Source: Leptospira tipperaryensis
Lineage (GTDB): Bacteria; Spirochaetota; Leptospiria; Leptospirales; Leptospiraceae
Assembly (NCBI RefSeq): GCF_001729245.1
Contig: NZ_CP015217.1
Coordinates: forward strand, 2,346,001-2,410,000
Direction of reading: 5' to 3'
Length of the DNA stretch: 64,000 bases
The first letter of the stretch is position 1, and each line of letters starts with the position of its first letter. The notes below the pieces were generated by a model that was not told where the DNA came from, made no database searches, and worked only from the letters and a program-made list of their open reading frames with translations. Made by a program: the position numbers and the translations under genes. Of the stretch, positions 21,077 through 30,017 are shown in pieces.

Positions 21077-21927
21077 TCGTCCACGCTCAGAGTGAGATTG
21101 TCGATCAGACGAACCGGTCCTATAAAAACTGCGACCGCAAGAAGAACGTTACCCGTAACACGTTCCAAATTCTCCAGAGTATCCGCGTTCAAAACTTCTA
21201 AATAATCCAATTTTATTTTTGCGGAAGAATCAAGGACGTCCTTCATAATCTCCCGGACCAGAACCGGATCCTTTACTCCGGAAAAAATCTGAGATTCTCC
21301 CAGACGAAGCGCTCTCGATACCAAAAGAGATTCCTCCTTTTCGGTTTCACTGAGACGCGCGTTACGCGAGCTTAAGGCCAATCCTTTATCAGAACGGATC
21401 GTCTCACAACCGACGACTTCTACACGAAACGCCAACATTTTACAGAATTCACGGATGAGAAGATATTGCTGATAATCTTTTTTACCAAAAAAAGCAAGAT
21501 TCGGTTCTACGAAGTGAAAGAGTCTCGAGATCACAAGAAGAACTCCTTCAAAATGCCCCGGACGCGAAGTCGCGCAGAGATTGTTCATGAGATGAGGAAT
21601 TTTTAAGACGACATCGGGAATCCCGCCCGGATACATCGCTTCCTTATCCGGTAAAAAAACAAGATCCACGTTTTTGGATTCGCAGAGTTTGAGATCTCCC
21701 TCCGTATTGACCGGGTACTTCGCGTAGTCTTCCGGATCGTTGAACTGCGCCGGATTGACAAAGATGGAGACGATCGTTTTGTCGGCGCGGGAAACGGATT
21801 CCTCAAAAAGGGTCGTATGTCCTTCGTGCAAAAAACCCATAGTAGGAACAAAGCCAACTTTTTTGCCTTCACTTTTCCAGATTTTAACCTGGGCGTTTAC
21901 TTCTTCGGGAGTTCTACAGAGTATCAT
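21073..21927 (-). CDS. panC: Pantoate--beta-alanine ligase (pantothenate synthetase)
   Basis: Condenses pantoate and beta-alanine with ATP to give pantothenate, the precursor of coenzyme A. The 284-aa protein carries the class I-like nucleotide-binding signature FVPTMGFLHEGHTTL (HxGH), NPAQFNDPEDYAKYPV, PGHFEGVLLVISRLF, FFGKKDYQQYLLIREF, and the KMSKS-like loop followed by LALSSRNARLSETE. It sits between hisD (15-bp gap) and mfd (4-bp overlap). Confidence 0.96.
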   Translation of the reverse strand: MILCRTPEEVNAQVKIWKSEGKKVGFVPTMGFLHEGHTTLFEESVSRADKTIVSIFVNPAQFNDPEDYAKYPVNTEGDLKLCESKNVDLVFLPDKEAMYPGGIPDVVLKIPHLMNNLCATSRPGHFEGVLLVISRLFHFVEPNLAFFGKKDYQQYLLIREFCKMLAFRVEVVGCETIRSDKGLALSSRNARLSETEKEESLLVSRALRLGESQIFSGVKDPVLVREIMKDVLDSSAKIKLDYLEVLNADTLENLERVTGNVLLAVAVFIGPVRLIDNLTLSVDE

Positions 21928-21942
21928 AAAATTCGAATATTC

Positions 21943-23223
<1,281 letters not shown>

Positions 23224-23322
23224 CTGAAAACCAGGATTTCGAAAAGAACTCTTCCTGCATCTGAAATTTACTCAAAAAAACAATTGCCCCAAAAAAGAAT
23301 TCGCGCAGTTTATCTTTTGCCT

Positions 23323-24087
23323 ATGAAACTCATTTCACTCAATTGTAACGGAATCCGCTCTTCTCTCGAAAAAGGACTCTCCGATTATATCCGAGAATCC
23401 AAACCCGACTTTATTTGTTTTCAAGAAACCAAGGCGATGCAAGAACAAGTCCCTACTTCTCTCTGGGAAGAAGGCGGTTATACTCCTGTCTTTCACAGCG
23501 CGGAAAAAAAAGGATACAGTGGAGTCGCGATTCTTTATAAAAAACCTCCGCAAAAAATCACGATCGGCCTCGGAGATCCATTCTTTGATTCCGAAGGAAG
23601 AAGTATCTATTTAGAATATCCTGATTTTGCACTCTGGAATCTTTATTTTCCATCCGGAACCACCGGCGACGTAAGACAAGCCGCGAAGATGAAATTCTTA
23701 GACCTCTTTCAAAAAGAGGCTGCGAAAAGAAGAAAAAAACAACCCAATCTGATCATCTGTGGAGACGTAAACATCGCGCATACTCCGCAGGACATCCACG
23801 ACCCAAAAGGAAACGCAAAGAGCAGCGGCTTTCTTCCGGAAGAAAGAGAATGGCTGACCGGCTTTTTAAAACAGGGTTGGATCGATACGTTTCGCTTTCT
23901 CTATCCCGAAAAACAAGAATATTCCTGGTGGACCTTTCGCGCGGGCGCGCGGGCCAAAAACAAGGGATGGAGAATCGACTACTTCTTTGTTACCGAAGAA
24001 TTGAAAAAGAATGTAAAGAGCCAGACGATCTACCGAGACAAACCTTTCTCCGATCACGCTCCCTTGATTCTTGAGATGAAACTTTAA
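23323..24087 (+). CDS. xth: Exodeoxyribonuclease III (AP endonuclease)
   Basis: Cuts abasic sites and degrades 3' ends in base-excision repair. The protein is 254 aa from the ATG at 23323; the longer in-frame start at 23284 adds a leader absent from the family. Catalytic motifs of the EEP fold are visible: [25 protein letters not shown] (metal-binding Glu), [20 protein letters not shown] (Asp/Asn pair), and C-terminal FSDHAPLIL (catalytic Asp-His). It is transcribed away from hisD and followed by a 410-bp repeat-bearing intergenic region. Confidence 0.95.
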   Translation: MKLISLNCNGIRSSLEKGLSDYIRESKPDFICFQETKAMQEQVPTSLWEEGGYTPVFHSAEKKGYSGVAILYKKPPQKITIGLGDPFFDSEGRSIYLEYPDFALWNLYFPSGTTGDVRQAAKMKFLDLFQKEAAKRRKKQPNLIICGDVNIAHTPQDIHDPKGNAKSSGFLPEEREWLTGFLKQGWIDTFRFLYPEKQEYSWWTFRAGARAKNKGWRIDYFFVTEELKKNVKSQTIYRDKPFSDHAPLILEMKL

Positions 24088-24134
24088 GTCCATTTTTTTC
24101 CATCGAAACGATTGTTCCGACAAAACAAAACTTG

Positions 24135-24157
24135 CAATCGGACTTTAAGTCCGATTG
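24135..24157. repeat. Perfect palindrome CAATCGGACTT-T-AAGTCCGATTG
   Basis: Arms of 11 bp around a single T. The core CGGACTTYAAGTCCGATTG recurs at 25623-25641 with 7-bp arms, on the other side of the DUF302 and cysteine-rich genes. This points to a dispersed intergenic palindrome family rather than a gene-specific terminator. Confidence 0.85.
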
Positions 24158-24461
24158 TGATAAAATTACGGGGAATCGACGATTCTTTCCAAAATCTCAA
24201 AAAGGACGCGCTTGCAACTCTCAGTAAGCTCGTAATAAAAACGATGGAGTTCCCACAAACTCTGTCTCTTTTAGCGATGAATGAACTTTCCGGCAGACGA
24301 ACTGAATGCACAGTTCTTGCGGGAGTTCCCACATCCTGAGGTTTAAGCAAGTTCCAAGACTTTTCTAAAAGCGATTTTCTCTTTTAAAAGAAAATCCGAC
24401 GCTCGCTCGCTCGATTGATACTTTTAATTTGAGAATATTCGGAATGAAGAATATTTGAAAG

Positions 24462-24479
24462 AGCCGGGGTTTCCCGGCT
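24462..24479 (-). terminator. Terminator hairpin after the cysteine-rich protein gene
   Basis: AGCCGGG / CCCGGCT with a 4-nt loop. Read on the minus strand it is followed by CTTTCAAATATT, a weak U-tract. It lies 19 bp beyond the stop of the gene at 24498-24752. Confidence 0.55.
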
Positions 24480-24497
24480 TCTCGAATTCAAACAAAA

Positions 24498-24752
24498 TTA
24501 TCTGCGGCCTCGAGGACGATCTTTCATCTGATCCAGGTGAGTTTTGCATTCGGGGGAAAGCTGAGCTTCGTTTTTTCGAAGACAATCCCTCATCGCTCCG
24601 CCCCTTCGATTTACGTCTTTGCAGAATTTTTCGCGATCATCATAACAAGGTCTTCCTTTTTTACCCCAAGATGGATTTCCACCTCCATTTCCTTGTCCGG
24701 AAATTCCAAACATCGAAATGATAAAACAACTCAAGACTAAAATCTTTTTCAT
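24498..24752 (-). CDS. Small exported protein with GLG1-type cysteine-rich repeat (paralogue A)
   Basis: An 84-aa protein from ATG 24752, chosen because AGGAGAATCTT precedes it and it opens a signal peptide (MKKILVLSCFIISMFGISGQ); a longer frame to 24788 lacks this. The mature part is Gly/Asn-rich and then has one repeat with the pattern C-x2-DREKFC-...-DCL-x6-LSPECKTHL, four cysteines in all. This is the layout of the GLG1-type cysteine-rich repeat also found in small bacterial secreted proteins. It ends in an Arg-rich tail (DRPRGRR). The same repeat recurs in the lipoprotein at 25756-26031. Probably periplasmic; function unknown. Confidence 0.8.
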   Translation of the reverse strand: MKKILVLSCFIISMFGISGQGNGGGNPSWGKKGRPCYDDREKFCKDVNRRGGAMRDCLRKNEAQLSPECKTHLDQMKDRPRGRR

Positions 24753-24880
24753 AAGATTCTCCTCATATATTTTCAAAGCAAAGCGCAAAAAAAAAGTCTA
24801 TACGCCTTTTCGTTTCGTCTCAAAAAAATGTATTCGAATCGCCAAAATCCATTCGTAAGAATGAGGAAAACGAAAAGGAA

Positions 24881-24899
24881 CTTAGGACTGACTCCTAAG
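24881..24899. promoter_or_regulatory. Inverted repeat CTTAGGA-N5-TCCTAAG
   Basis: Perfect 7-bp arms with a 5-nt spacer in the divergent intergenic region. It could be an operator or a small hairpin; no U-tract follows. Confidence 0.35.
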
Positions 24900-24958
24900 A
24901 GTGCATAAAAAACAAAGGAAAGTCAAATTAGAATTCCGGTCCGCTCCAAAGATCGCAC

Positions 24959-24972
24959 TTGATAATTATCAA
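24959..24972. promoter_or_regulatory. 14-bp palindrome TTGATAATTATCAA, candidate operator
   Basis: A perfect palindrome about 180 bp upstream of the DUF302 gene. Its GATAAT half-sites resemble Fur-superfamily boxes, but one site in an A+T-rich region is weak evidence. Confidence 0.35.
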
Positions 24973-25150
24973 CAAAAGGATTGAATTCTCGATTGAGTCA
25001 AAAAATCAATCGAATCCAAATGGGAAGTGGTATAGCAAATTTCGGAATAAAAAGCTTATAAGGAAAAAAGGAGCGAAACAATTTGTCCGAAGAAGAGGAT
25101 CAATTTCAGAAAATAATAAAATTTTAATAAACTAAAAAAGGATATAACCT

Positions 25151-25537
25151 ATGAAATACATCGTAGAAACAAAAAAGACGGTAGAAAAGTGTGTTCAGGA
25201 TTTAGAAACGGAGATCGTAAATCAAAAATATGGAGTCCTTCATATTCACAACTTGAAAGAGACTATGAAAAAGAAGGGAATCGACTTCTTGGAAGAATGT
25301 CAGATTTTAGAGGTATGTAATCCTCAAAAAGCAAACCAGGTCTTAAGTGAAGACATGGAAATGAACTTGGTTCTCCCTTGTAGGATTTCCGTTTACACAG
25401 AAAAAGGGAAAACAAAAATCGGGATGATCAAACCTACCGGTCTTTTAGGAATTTTTTCGGATTCAAAGGAGCTCGCCCAAATCGCGAAACAAGTTGAAGA
25501 AGATTTGATAAACATCATTCGAAATTCAGCGAACTAA
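25151..25537 (+). CDS. DUF302 family protein
   Basis: A 128-aa cytoplasmic protein (no signal) from ATG 25151 with AAAAGG upstream. It has the recognisable DUF302 pattern: KYGVLHIHNLKETMKKKGID, ILEVCNPQKANQVLSEDMEM, LVLPCRISVYTEKGKTKIGM and KPTGLLGIF. The two conserved cysteines (in EVCNP and LPCRI) are present, plus others. The biochemical role of DUF302 is not established; members are often found near redox or metal-stress genes. Here it is flanked on both sides by divergent or convergent cysteine-rich exported proteins, which may be coincidence. Confidence 0.9.
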   Translation: MKYIVETKKTVEKCVQDLETEIVNQKYGVLHIHNLKETMKKKGIDFLEECQILEVCNPQKANQVLSEDMEMNLVLPCRISVYTEKGKTKIGMIKPTGLLGIFSDSKELAQIAKQVEEDLINIIRNSAN

Positions 25538-25622
25538 AACTCATTCCAAAGTTAAGGTCCATTTAAAAAAAACAATATTCGTTCTTTCAAAAGATAGGTC
25601 TTTTAGCAAATCCTACCTTGAA

Positions 25623-25641
25623 CGGACTTCAAGTCCGATTG
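25623..25641. repeat. Second copy of the CGGACTTYAAGTCCGATTG palindrome
   Basis: CGGACTT-C-AAGTCCG with ATTG following, matching 19 bases of the element at 24135-24157 except the centre. A GTCGGAACTACGAC hairpin follows at 25669-25682, related to the element at 7329. Confidence 0.75.
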
Positions 25642-25755
25642 CAAGCATTATTTAGGCAAAGCGTCGTTGTCGGAACTACGACCCAATAAATAAGATCGCC
25701 AAACTTTCCGAAATTTCACAATTCAGAATATTCGTTTTCAAGAATAGGATTCTGA

Positions 25756-26031
25756 TTAACGAATTTTTCCCTTTTGTAATAAGTAAGCTTTGCAGTTCGG
25801 AGAAAGAGAAAAGGCGTTTTGACTCAGACATTCCCGCGTGATTCCCCGACGGCTCGGCTGATTTTCACAGAATTTCTTTCTGTCTTCCAGACAAGGATCT
25901 TCTTTGGGTTCTAACTTTGAATTTTCTTTTGAGGATTCTTGATTTCCGGAAGAACAACTAAAGATGAGAAAAAAAAGGCTCAAGAATAGAAACCGATTTC
26001 TGAATGAATTTACGGATTTCGAAGAAAACAT
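25756..26031 (-). CDS. Small lipoprotein with GLG1-type cysteine-rich repeat (paralogue B)
   Basis: With ATG 26031 the 91-aa protein has a lipoprotein signal (FLFLSLFFLIFSC, lipobox IFSC, Cys26). It has a short Glu/Lys/Ser linker and then one repeat CLEDRKKFC-...-ECL-x6-LSPNCKAYL. This matches the repeat of the gene at 24498-24752 at all four cysteines and at DR-KFC and LSP-CK. An earlier in-frame ATG at 26079 is possible but would lengthen the basic region before the signal core. Membrane-anchored, periplasmic or surface; function unknown. It follows the gene at 26103 in the same direction. Confidence 0.7.
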   Translation of the reverse strand: MFSSKSVNSFRNRFLFLSLFFLIFSCSSGNQESSKENSKLEPKEDPCLEDRKKFCENQPSRRGITRECLSQNAFSLSPNCKAYLLQKGKIR

Positions 26032-26102
26032 TTTACGATTTGCGACAAACCCCAAAACAAGAAAGGGACGCCTTCGCATCCCTTTGTAAAATCGGTTTTG
26101 CC

Positions 26103-26549
26103 TTACCCGGCTTTTTTTGGAAATTCCGGAATCTTCCAATCGCTTAAATCCAATGGAAGTTTTGGTAAGAATTTTTTGACCAAGCTGATCGCGTCCGATT
26201 CAAAAAGAAGCACGTTATCCGTAATTCTTTCCTGAGATTTGGAACGAACGATCTTTTTTTCAGTGATGGTTCCGTTGATTAAGATAGGATCCTTCCAAAA
26301 AGGAATTCTTACCTCTAAGGTTGCGGATTCCCCCACTGCGTCCCCGTTGAATCGGCCCAGATTGAGGCTCATGGAAGTTCCTTCCCAGCCGCCGATTTCC
26401 GCAGAATAATTTCCGGTTTTACTGTGAACTTCTAAGGGGATGCGTACCGACTTCACCGATTCTTTTACAGAATCCTTGATGTCTTCGATCATTTTTTCGA
26501 GCATTTCGCGCCTCCCTTCTAAGGAGAAAAGAACATTATTTTGTCCCAT
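26103..26549 (-). CDS. Hypothetical cytoplasmic protein
   Basis: A 148-aa protein from ATG 26549 (MGQNNVLFSLEGRREM), chosen because AGGA lies 8 nt upstream; the frame is open to 26585. The first 45 residues are predicted helical (REMLEKMIEDIKDSVKESVK). The rest alternates short hydrophobic strands (SVRIPLEVHS, TSMSLNLGRF, ATLEVRIPFW, ILINGTITEK), suggesting a small beta-barrel, loosely like a PilZ-type fold; no PilZ RxxxR motif is clear, so I do not assign the family. It is probably co-transcribed with the lipoprotein downstream. Confidence 0.75.
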   Translation of the reverse strand: MGQNNVLFSLEGRREMLEKMIEDIKDSVKESVKSVRIPLEVHSKTGNYSAEIGGWEGTSMSLNLGRFNGDAVGESATLEVRIPFWKDPILINGTITEKKIVRSKSQERITDNVLLFESDAISLVKKFLPKLPLDLSDWKIPEFPKKAG

Positions 26550-26843
26550 ATGTATGTTCCTATTAGACGTGGTGCGGCGCAACAATAAAACAAACTTTTA
26601 GGCTTTGCTGCGCGTCTTCCATTCTTCGTTTCTATTAAAAACAACTGAATTTAGCGGTTTTTTCACCTTTTCAGTATTTTTTAAATTTTCTCCTAAACAA
26701 ATTGTAAGGAGTTTAATTCTTAGATCCTAAGCAACTCAAAATCCGTTCCTTTTTGAGTATCGGACCGATTTTTCTTTTTATATCTTGAAAAGACCGGTTT
26801 TGCTTTCCCTTGGAATTGCTCCCATTACTCTGAGATAAATTTT

Positions 26844-28025
26844 ATGTCCTCTTTTTTGCCTGGAAATCTGACTATCCATACGATCCTTTCCGGATTTATC
26901 GGTTTTTGCTGCGCCTTGTCCTTTCTCTTTGTTCTGGGAGAAATCCCACTCGCCCTCAAAGGCCGTCGAAACCGGATTCTTCTTTTGCTTTTCATTTCAG
27001 TCTTTCTGTTTGAATTCCACGCGTATCTTCTCGTGAGCGAAACGATTCGTTACTTTCCGTATCTCTACGCGATTCACATTCCCGTATCCGCTCTTTTTGG
27101 TCCGCTTTTACGTTCTTATATTTCAGCGCTCTGGGAAGAAGAGGATACGATTCCAATCATTCGGACCTGGGATTGGATCCCTTGTCTGGGAATATTTCTG
27201 ATTTTAGGTCCGTTCTATCTTTCTTCGTCCGAGGAAAAATTAGAATGTTTGAAACTGGCGCAACAAGGTAAACTTGCTTGGGATATTCGGGTCGGAATCG
27301 CCGCCATGTCCATTACACTTTTCGGATATCTTTTCAATATCGTTTGGAATCTTTTACATCGAATCCGTTGGACTACCATCTATTCTCAACCGCAAGTTCG
27401 TCTGATTCTTTTTATTCTTTCAACCGCGACCGCCTCTTCTTTTTTGGGGCTTACCACGAGTATTCGCCAGGACGGTGTCGTACGTTTGGAAATTTCTTCC
27501 ATCCTCATCGGAATTCTGCTCTGCGGAATCTATATCGTTCGTCAGAGTCATCCTGAAATTTTTAGCGCCGTAAGAAGAATCGTCGAAGACGAGAGAAAAT
27601 ACAAAACCACGCAGCTTCGTTCCGTGGATCTCGATTCTCTGGAAAAGAATCTCAATTTTCTTTTGGAAGAGAAAAAAATCTACAAAGAGGAGAATCTCGG
27701 TCTTTCCAGACTTTCCGAAGAACTGGGAATTTCTCCGCATCAACTTTCCGAATATCTAAACCTCCATCTTAAAAGAAATTTCTTTCAGTTGATCAACGGA
27801 TATCGAATCGCGGAAGCAAAACACCTCTTACTCCATTCTCCCAAAGAGACGGTTCTTTCGATCGCTTACGAAGTCGGATTTCAGTCAAAATCTTCCTTTA
27901 ACGACGCGTTTCGAAAAGAAGTAGGACTCAGTCCGACGGAGTTTAGAAAAAAAGGAGAATCCAAAGGCCTGATTGATAAGTCAGGTCGTTTTTTTTCGAC
28001 CGTTTCGACCAAGTCGGACGATTGA
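26844..28025 (+). CDS. Membrane-anchored AraC-family transcriptional regulator
   Basis: A 393-aa protein. The N-terminal 240 residues or so contain about seven hydrophobic segments (TILSGFIGFCCALSFLFVLG, ILLLLFISVFLFEFHAYLLV and others). The C-terminal 110 residues form an AraC double helix-turn-helix: LGLSRLSEELGISPHQLSEY for the first, TVLSIAYEVGFQSKSSFNDA for the second, then the family end FRKEVGLSPTEFRKKG. It should sense at the membrane and bind DNA directly from it, an arrangement common in Leptospira. The sterol-desaturase-family gene starts 48 bp downstream in the same direction and is a likely operon partner or target. Confidence 0.92.
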   Translation: MSSFLPGNLTIHTILSGFIGFCCALSFLFVLGEIPLALKGRRNRILLLLFISVFLFEFHAYLLVSETIRYFPYLYAIHIPVSALFGPLLRSYISALWEEEDTIPIIRTWDWIPCLGIFLILGPFYLSSSEEKLECLKLAQQGKLAWDIRVGIAAMSITLFGYLFNIVWNLLHRIRWTTIYSQPQVRLILFILSTATASSFLGLTTSIRQDGVVRLEISSILIGILLCGIYIVRQSHPEIFSAVRRIVEDERKYKTTQLRSVDLDSLEKNLNFLLEEKKIYKEENLGLSRLSEELGISPHQLSEYLNLHLKRNFFQLINGYRIAEAKHLLLHSPKETVLSIAYEVGFQSKSSFNDAFRKEVGLSPTEFRKKGESKGLIDKSGRFFSTVSTKSDD

Positions 28026-28073
28026 ATTCCAAAAAGAAAGTAAACTTACTTCATACAAAAGGAGATTCTTTTC

Positions 28074-28931
28074 ATGAATCCAATCCAGTGTGAGTTAGTT
28101 ATAGACTGCGTCCAAAAAATCGGACTCTTTCAGTTTACGATGAATATCCTGCGCTACTATCCGATCGCGGGTCTTGCCTTTCTAATCCTCTATGTTTGGA
28201 AAAAGGAAAGTTTCCATCGTTTTCGGATTCAATCGGTTTATCCAAAAATCGATAAGATCAAAAACGAATTCAGACAATCCGCGGTTACACTTTTTGTTTT
28301 TACGATCATCGCGACTACGAACATCGTGAGTGCACGGATGGGTTTGATTCCCAATAACGTTTACTTCGGAGATTATGCTTCGCACGGCGGTTATCTCTAT
28401 CTATTTCTTTCCTTTGTGATGATTACGATCTGGCACGAGACTTGGTTTTACTGGGCTCACAGATGGATGCATCATAAAAAGGTTTATTCCCGCGTGCATT
28501 CGGTTCATCATCAATCCGTAAACCCTTCTCCGCTCGCGGCGTATCACTTTCACATACTCGAAGCGTTTTTGGAAGGAATCTACATCGTCTTCTTCGTTCT
28601 TTTTATTCCGATCCACTTTCACGTGCTTCTCTTTCATACCGTCTACGCGATGGTGATGAATATCTGGTGGCATTTGGGTTATGAATTTTTACCGAAGGGC
28701 TGGGTGAAACATCCGATTCTAAAATGGATCAATACATCCACTCATCATAATCTCCATCACCAAAAGTTTCACGGAAACTACAGTCTCTACTTTAATTTTT
28801 GGGATAGAATCATGGGAACCAACTTCCCATATTACGAAGAATACTTTGAATCCCTCTCGGACAAACGTTCCGTTCGCGGAAACGATTCCGATCCAAAAAT
28901 CAGCTGGTCGGAGACGCCCGCCGAAGGCTGA
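28074..28931 (+). CDS. Sterol desaturase / fatty acid hydroxylase family protein
   Basis: A 285-aa integral membrane diiron oxygenase-type protein. The eight-histidine signature is present as three clusters: HETWFYWAHRWMHHKK, HSVHHQS, and HHNLHHQKFHG, with a further conserved His in AAYHFHILEAF. Four or more hydrophobic segments surround them. Family members hydroxylate or desaturate sterols, carotenoids or alkyl lipids. As leptospires take up long-chain fatty acids as carbon source, a lipid-modifying role is plausible but unproven. AAAGGAG precedes the ATG. A strong terminator follows at 28975. Confidence 0.92.
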   Translation: MNPIQCELVIDCVQKIGLFQFTMNILRYYPIAGLAFLILYVWKKESFHRFRIQSVYPKIDKIKNEFRQSAVTLFVFTIIATTNIVSARMGLIPNNVYFGDYASHGGYLYLFLSFVMITIWHETWFYWAHRWMHHKKVYSRVHSVHHQSVNPSPLAAYHFHILEAFLEGIYIVFFVLFIPIHFHVLLFHTVYAMVMNIWWHLGYEFLPKGWVKHPILKWINTSTHHNLHHQKFHGNYSLYFNFWDRIMGTNFPYYEEYFESLSDKRSVRGNDSDPKISWSETPAEG

Positions 28932-28974
28932 TTTCTAAAGGTCACATAGCTTCAACTTACGACACAACATTTCC

Positions 28975-29008
28975 CCGCGCTCTAGAGAAATCTAGGGCGC
29001 GGTTTTTT
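28975..29008 (+). terminator. Rho-independent terminator
   Basis: CCGCGCTCTAGA and TCTAGGGCGCGG pair over 12 bp with one G-U pair, around a GAAA tetraloop, followed by six Ts. It ends the AraC regulator / desaturase transcript, 43 bp after the stop. Confidence 0.92.
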
Positions 29009-29017
29009 AGAATCTTC

Positions 29018-29917
29018 TTACTTCGAATCCAATTTCAAAAAAGCTAATATTTCCTGAGCGACAATCTCAGGAGCCTCAAGCGGCAGAAAATGACCCGCGT
29101 TGTTTACCACTTTAAACGATACTCGAGAGTAGAATTCGGATTCCAATCCGCGAAATACGTTAGGTGAAATACATTCGTCCTTTTCCCCCGCGAGAACGAG
29201 AGTTGGAACTCCGATTTTTTGAAACACGATCTCCCGACTTGAATTCCAAAGAGAAAAATTACTCGGGGTCAAAAGGCCTCTGTAGTAACCGAGGGCCGTG
29301 GATAAAATTTCGGGAACTTTTAGATTCTCCGATACTTCCTTAAATCTTTCTTCGGGAATTTTCCATCCTGGACTCCAGTCTTCCCAGAGTCTTCGTAGGA
29401 GTTCGTTTTTCAAAAGAGCCGATTCCGGAATTCCCGCGCGAAGTTGAAAGAATAGGATATACCAACTTCTTACGATTTGAGAAGGATAGATCCAAAGATT
29501 CTTTAAGTAGGTCGGAAGCGGAGGCACGGAAAGCGCGACTAACGTATCCAGGGAAGCGGGAGAAAGATTTGCAAGCGCGTAAGCCGCAATAGCGCCCCAA
29601 TCGTGACCGACTACGACCGTATTTTGAGGTTTGTGTTTTGTTTTAAGGGATTCTACGATAAACTTGAGATCTCCCGCGAGCTCGGCGATACTCACGGTGG
29701 GAGAAAAAGGAACGTTCGATCCGGAGGAATATCCTCTCATATAAGGAGCGATACAAGTAAAATCTCTCTCAGCAAAGAGGCGCATGAGGTCTTTCATAGA
29801 TCCCGCGTCGTCGGGGAATCCGTGAAAAAAGAAGATCAAATTTTTTCCTTCTCCGAGGCTCAGATATTTATATTCTCTTTCCCCGTTTTTGACGGATGCG
29901 GTTTTGATCTCAGACAT
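29018..29917 (-). CDS. Epoxide-hydrolase-like alpha/beta hydrolase
   Basis: A 299-aa protein from ATG 29917 (MSEIKTASVKNGE), supported by AGGAG 6 nt upstream; the upstream open frame to 30076 overlaps the divergent kinase gene and is not used. Signatures are the oxyanion motif FFHGFPDDAGS, nucleophile elbow VVGHDWGAIAAY with Asp as nucleophile, an acidic residue near AGEKDECIS, and His in NNAGHFLPLEAPE. An Asp nucleophile followed by Trp-Gly is the pattern of epoxide hydrolases and haloalkane dehalogenases. No signal peptide. Substrate not determinable. Divergent from the glycerate kinase with a 100-bp shared promoter region. Confidence 0.9.
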   Translation of the reverse strand: MSEIKTASVKNGEREYKYLSLGEGKNLIFFFHGFPDDAGSMKDLMRLFAERDFTCIAPYMRGYSSGSNVPFSPTVSIAELAGDLKFIVESLKTKHKPQNTVVVGHDWGAIAAYALANLSPASLDTLVALSVPPLPTYLKNLWIYPSQIVRSWYILFFQLRAGIPESALLKNELLRRLWEDWSPGWKIPEERFKEVSENLKVPEILSTALGYYRGLLTPSNFSLWNSSREIVFQKIGVPTLVLAGEKDECISPNVFRGLESEFYSRVSFKVVNNAGHFLPLEAPEIVAQEILAFLKLDSK

Positions 29918-30017
29918 GAAAGCTCCTGTTTTTGTAAGTGATTCTTTTTTAGAGACCCACGTTGTGTGAGATCCTACATTCGATTTACAGAACGGATTGT
30001 CAAAATAAAATAAGCTC

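Larger units (their letters stand above)
24088..24497. other. 410-bp intergenic region with palindromic and GGAGTTCCCACA repeats
   Basis: No convincing gene. It holds a perfect 11-bp-arm palindrome at 24135-24157, two copies of GGAGTTCCCACA (24246-24257 and 24322-24333), a CGCTCGCTCGCTCG-like simple stretch near 24400, and a terminator hairpin at 24462-24479. The frame open at 24112-24339 has no ribosome-binding site or family resemblance and spans these repeats, so I treat it as chance. Confidence 0.7.
24753..25150. other. 398-bp divergent intergenic region between cysteine-rich and DUF302 genes
   Basis: A+T-rich and without a gene. It holds the inverted repeat CTTAGGA-CTGAC-TCCTAAG (24881-24899) and the 14-bp palindrome TTGATAATTATCAA (24959-24972). 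The two flanking genes are divergent, so promoters for both should lie here, but I cannot assign -35/-10 pairs with confidence. Confidence 0.6.

Noticed and set aside
24112..24339. 75-codon plus-strand frame after exonuclease III
   Set aside because: It spans dispersed intergenic repeats and lacks a ribosome-binding site or recognisable fold.
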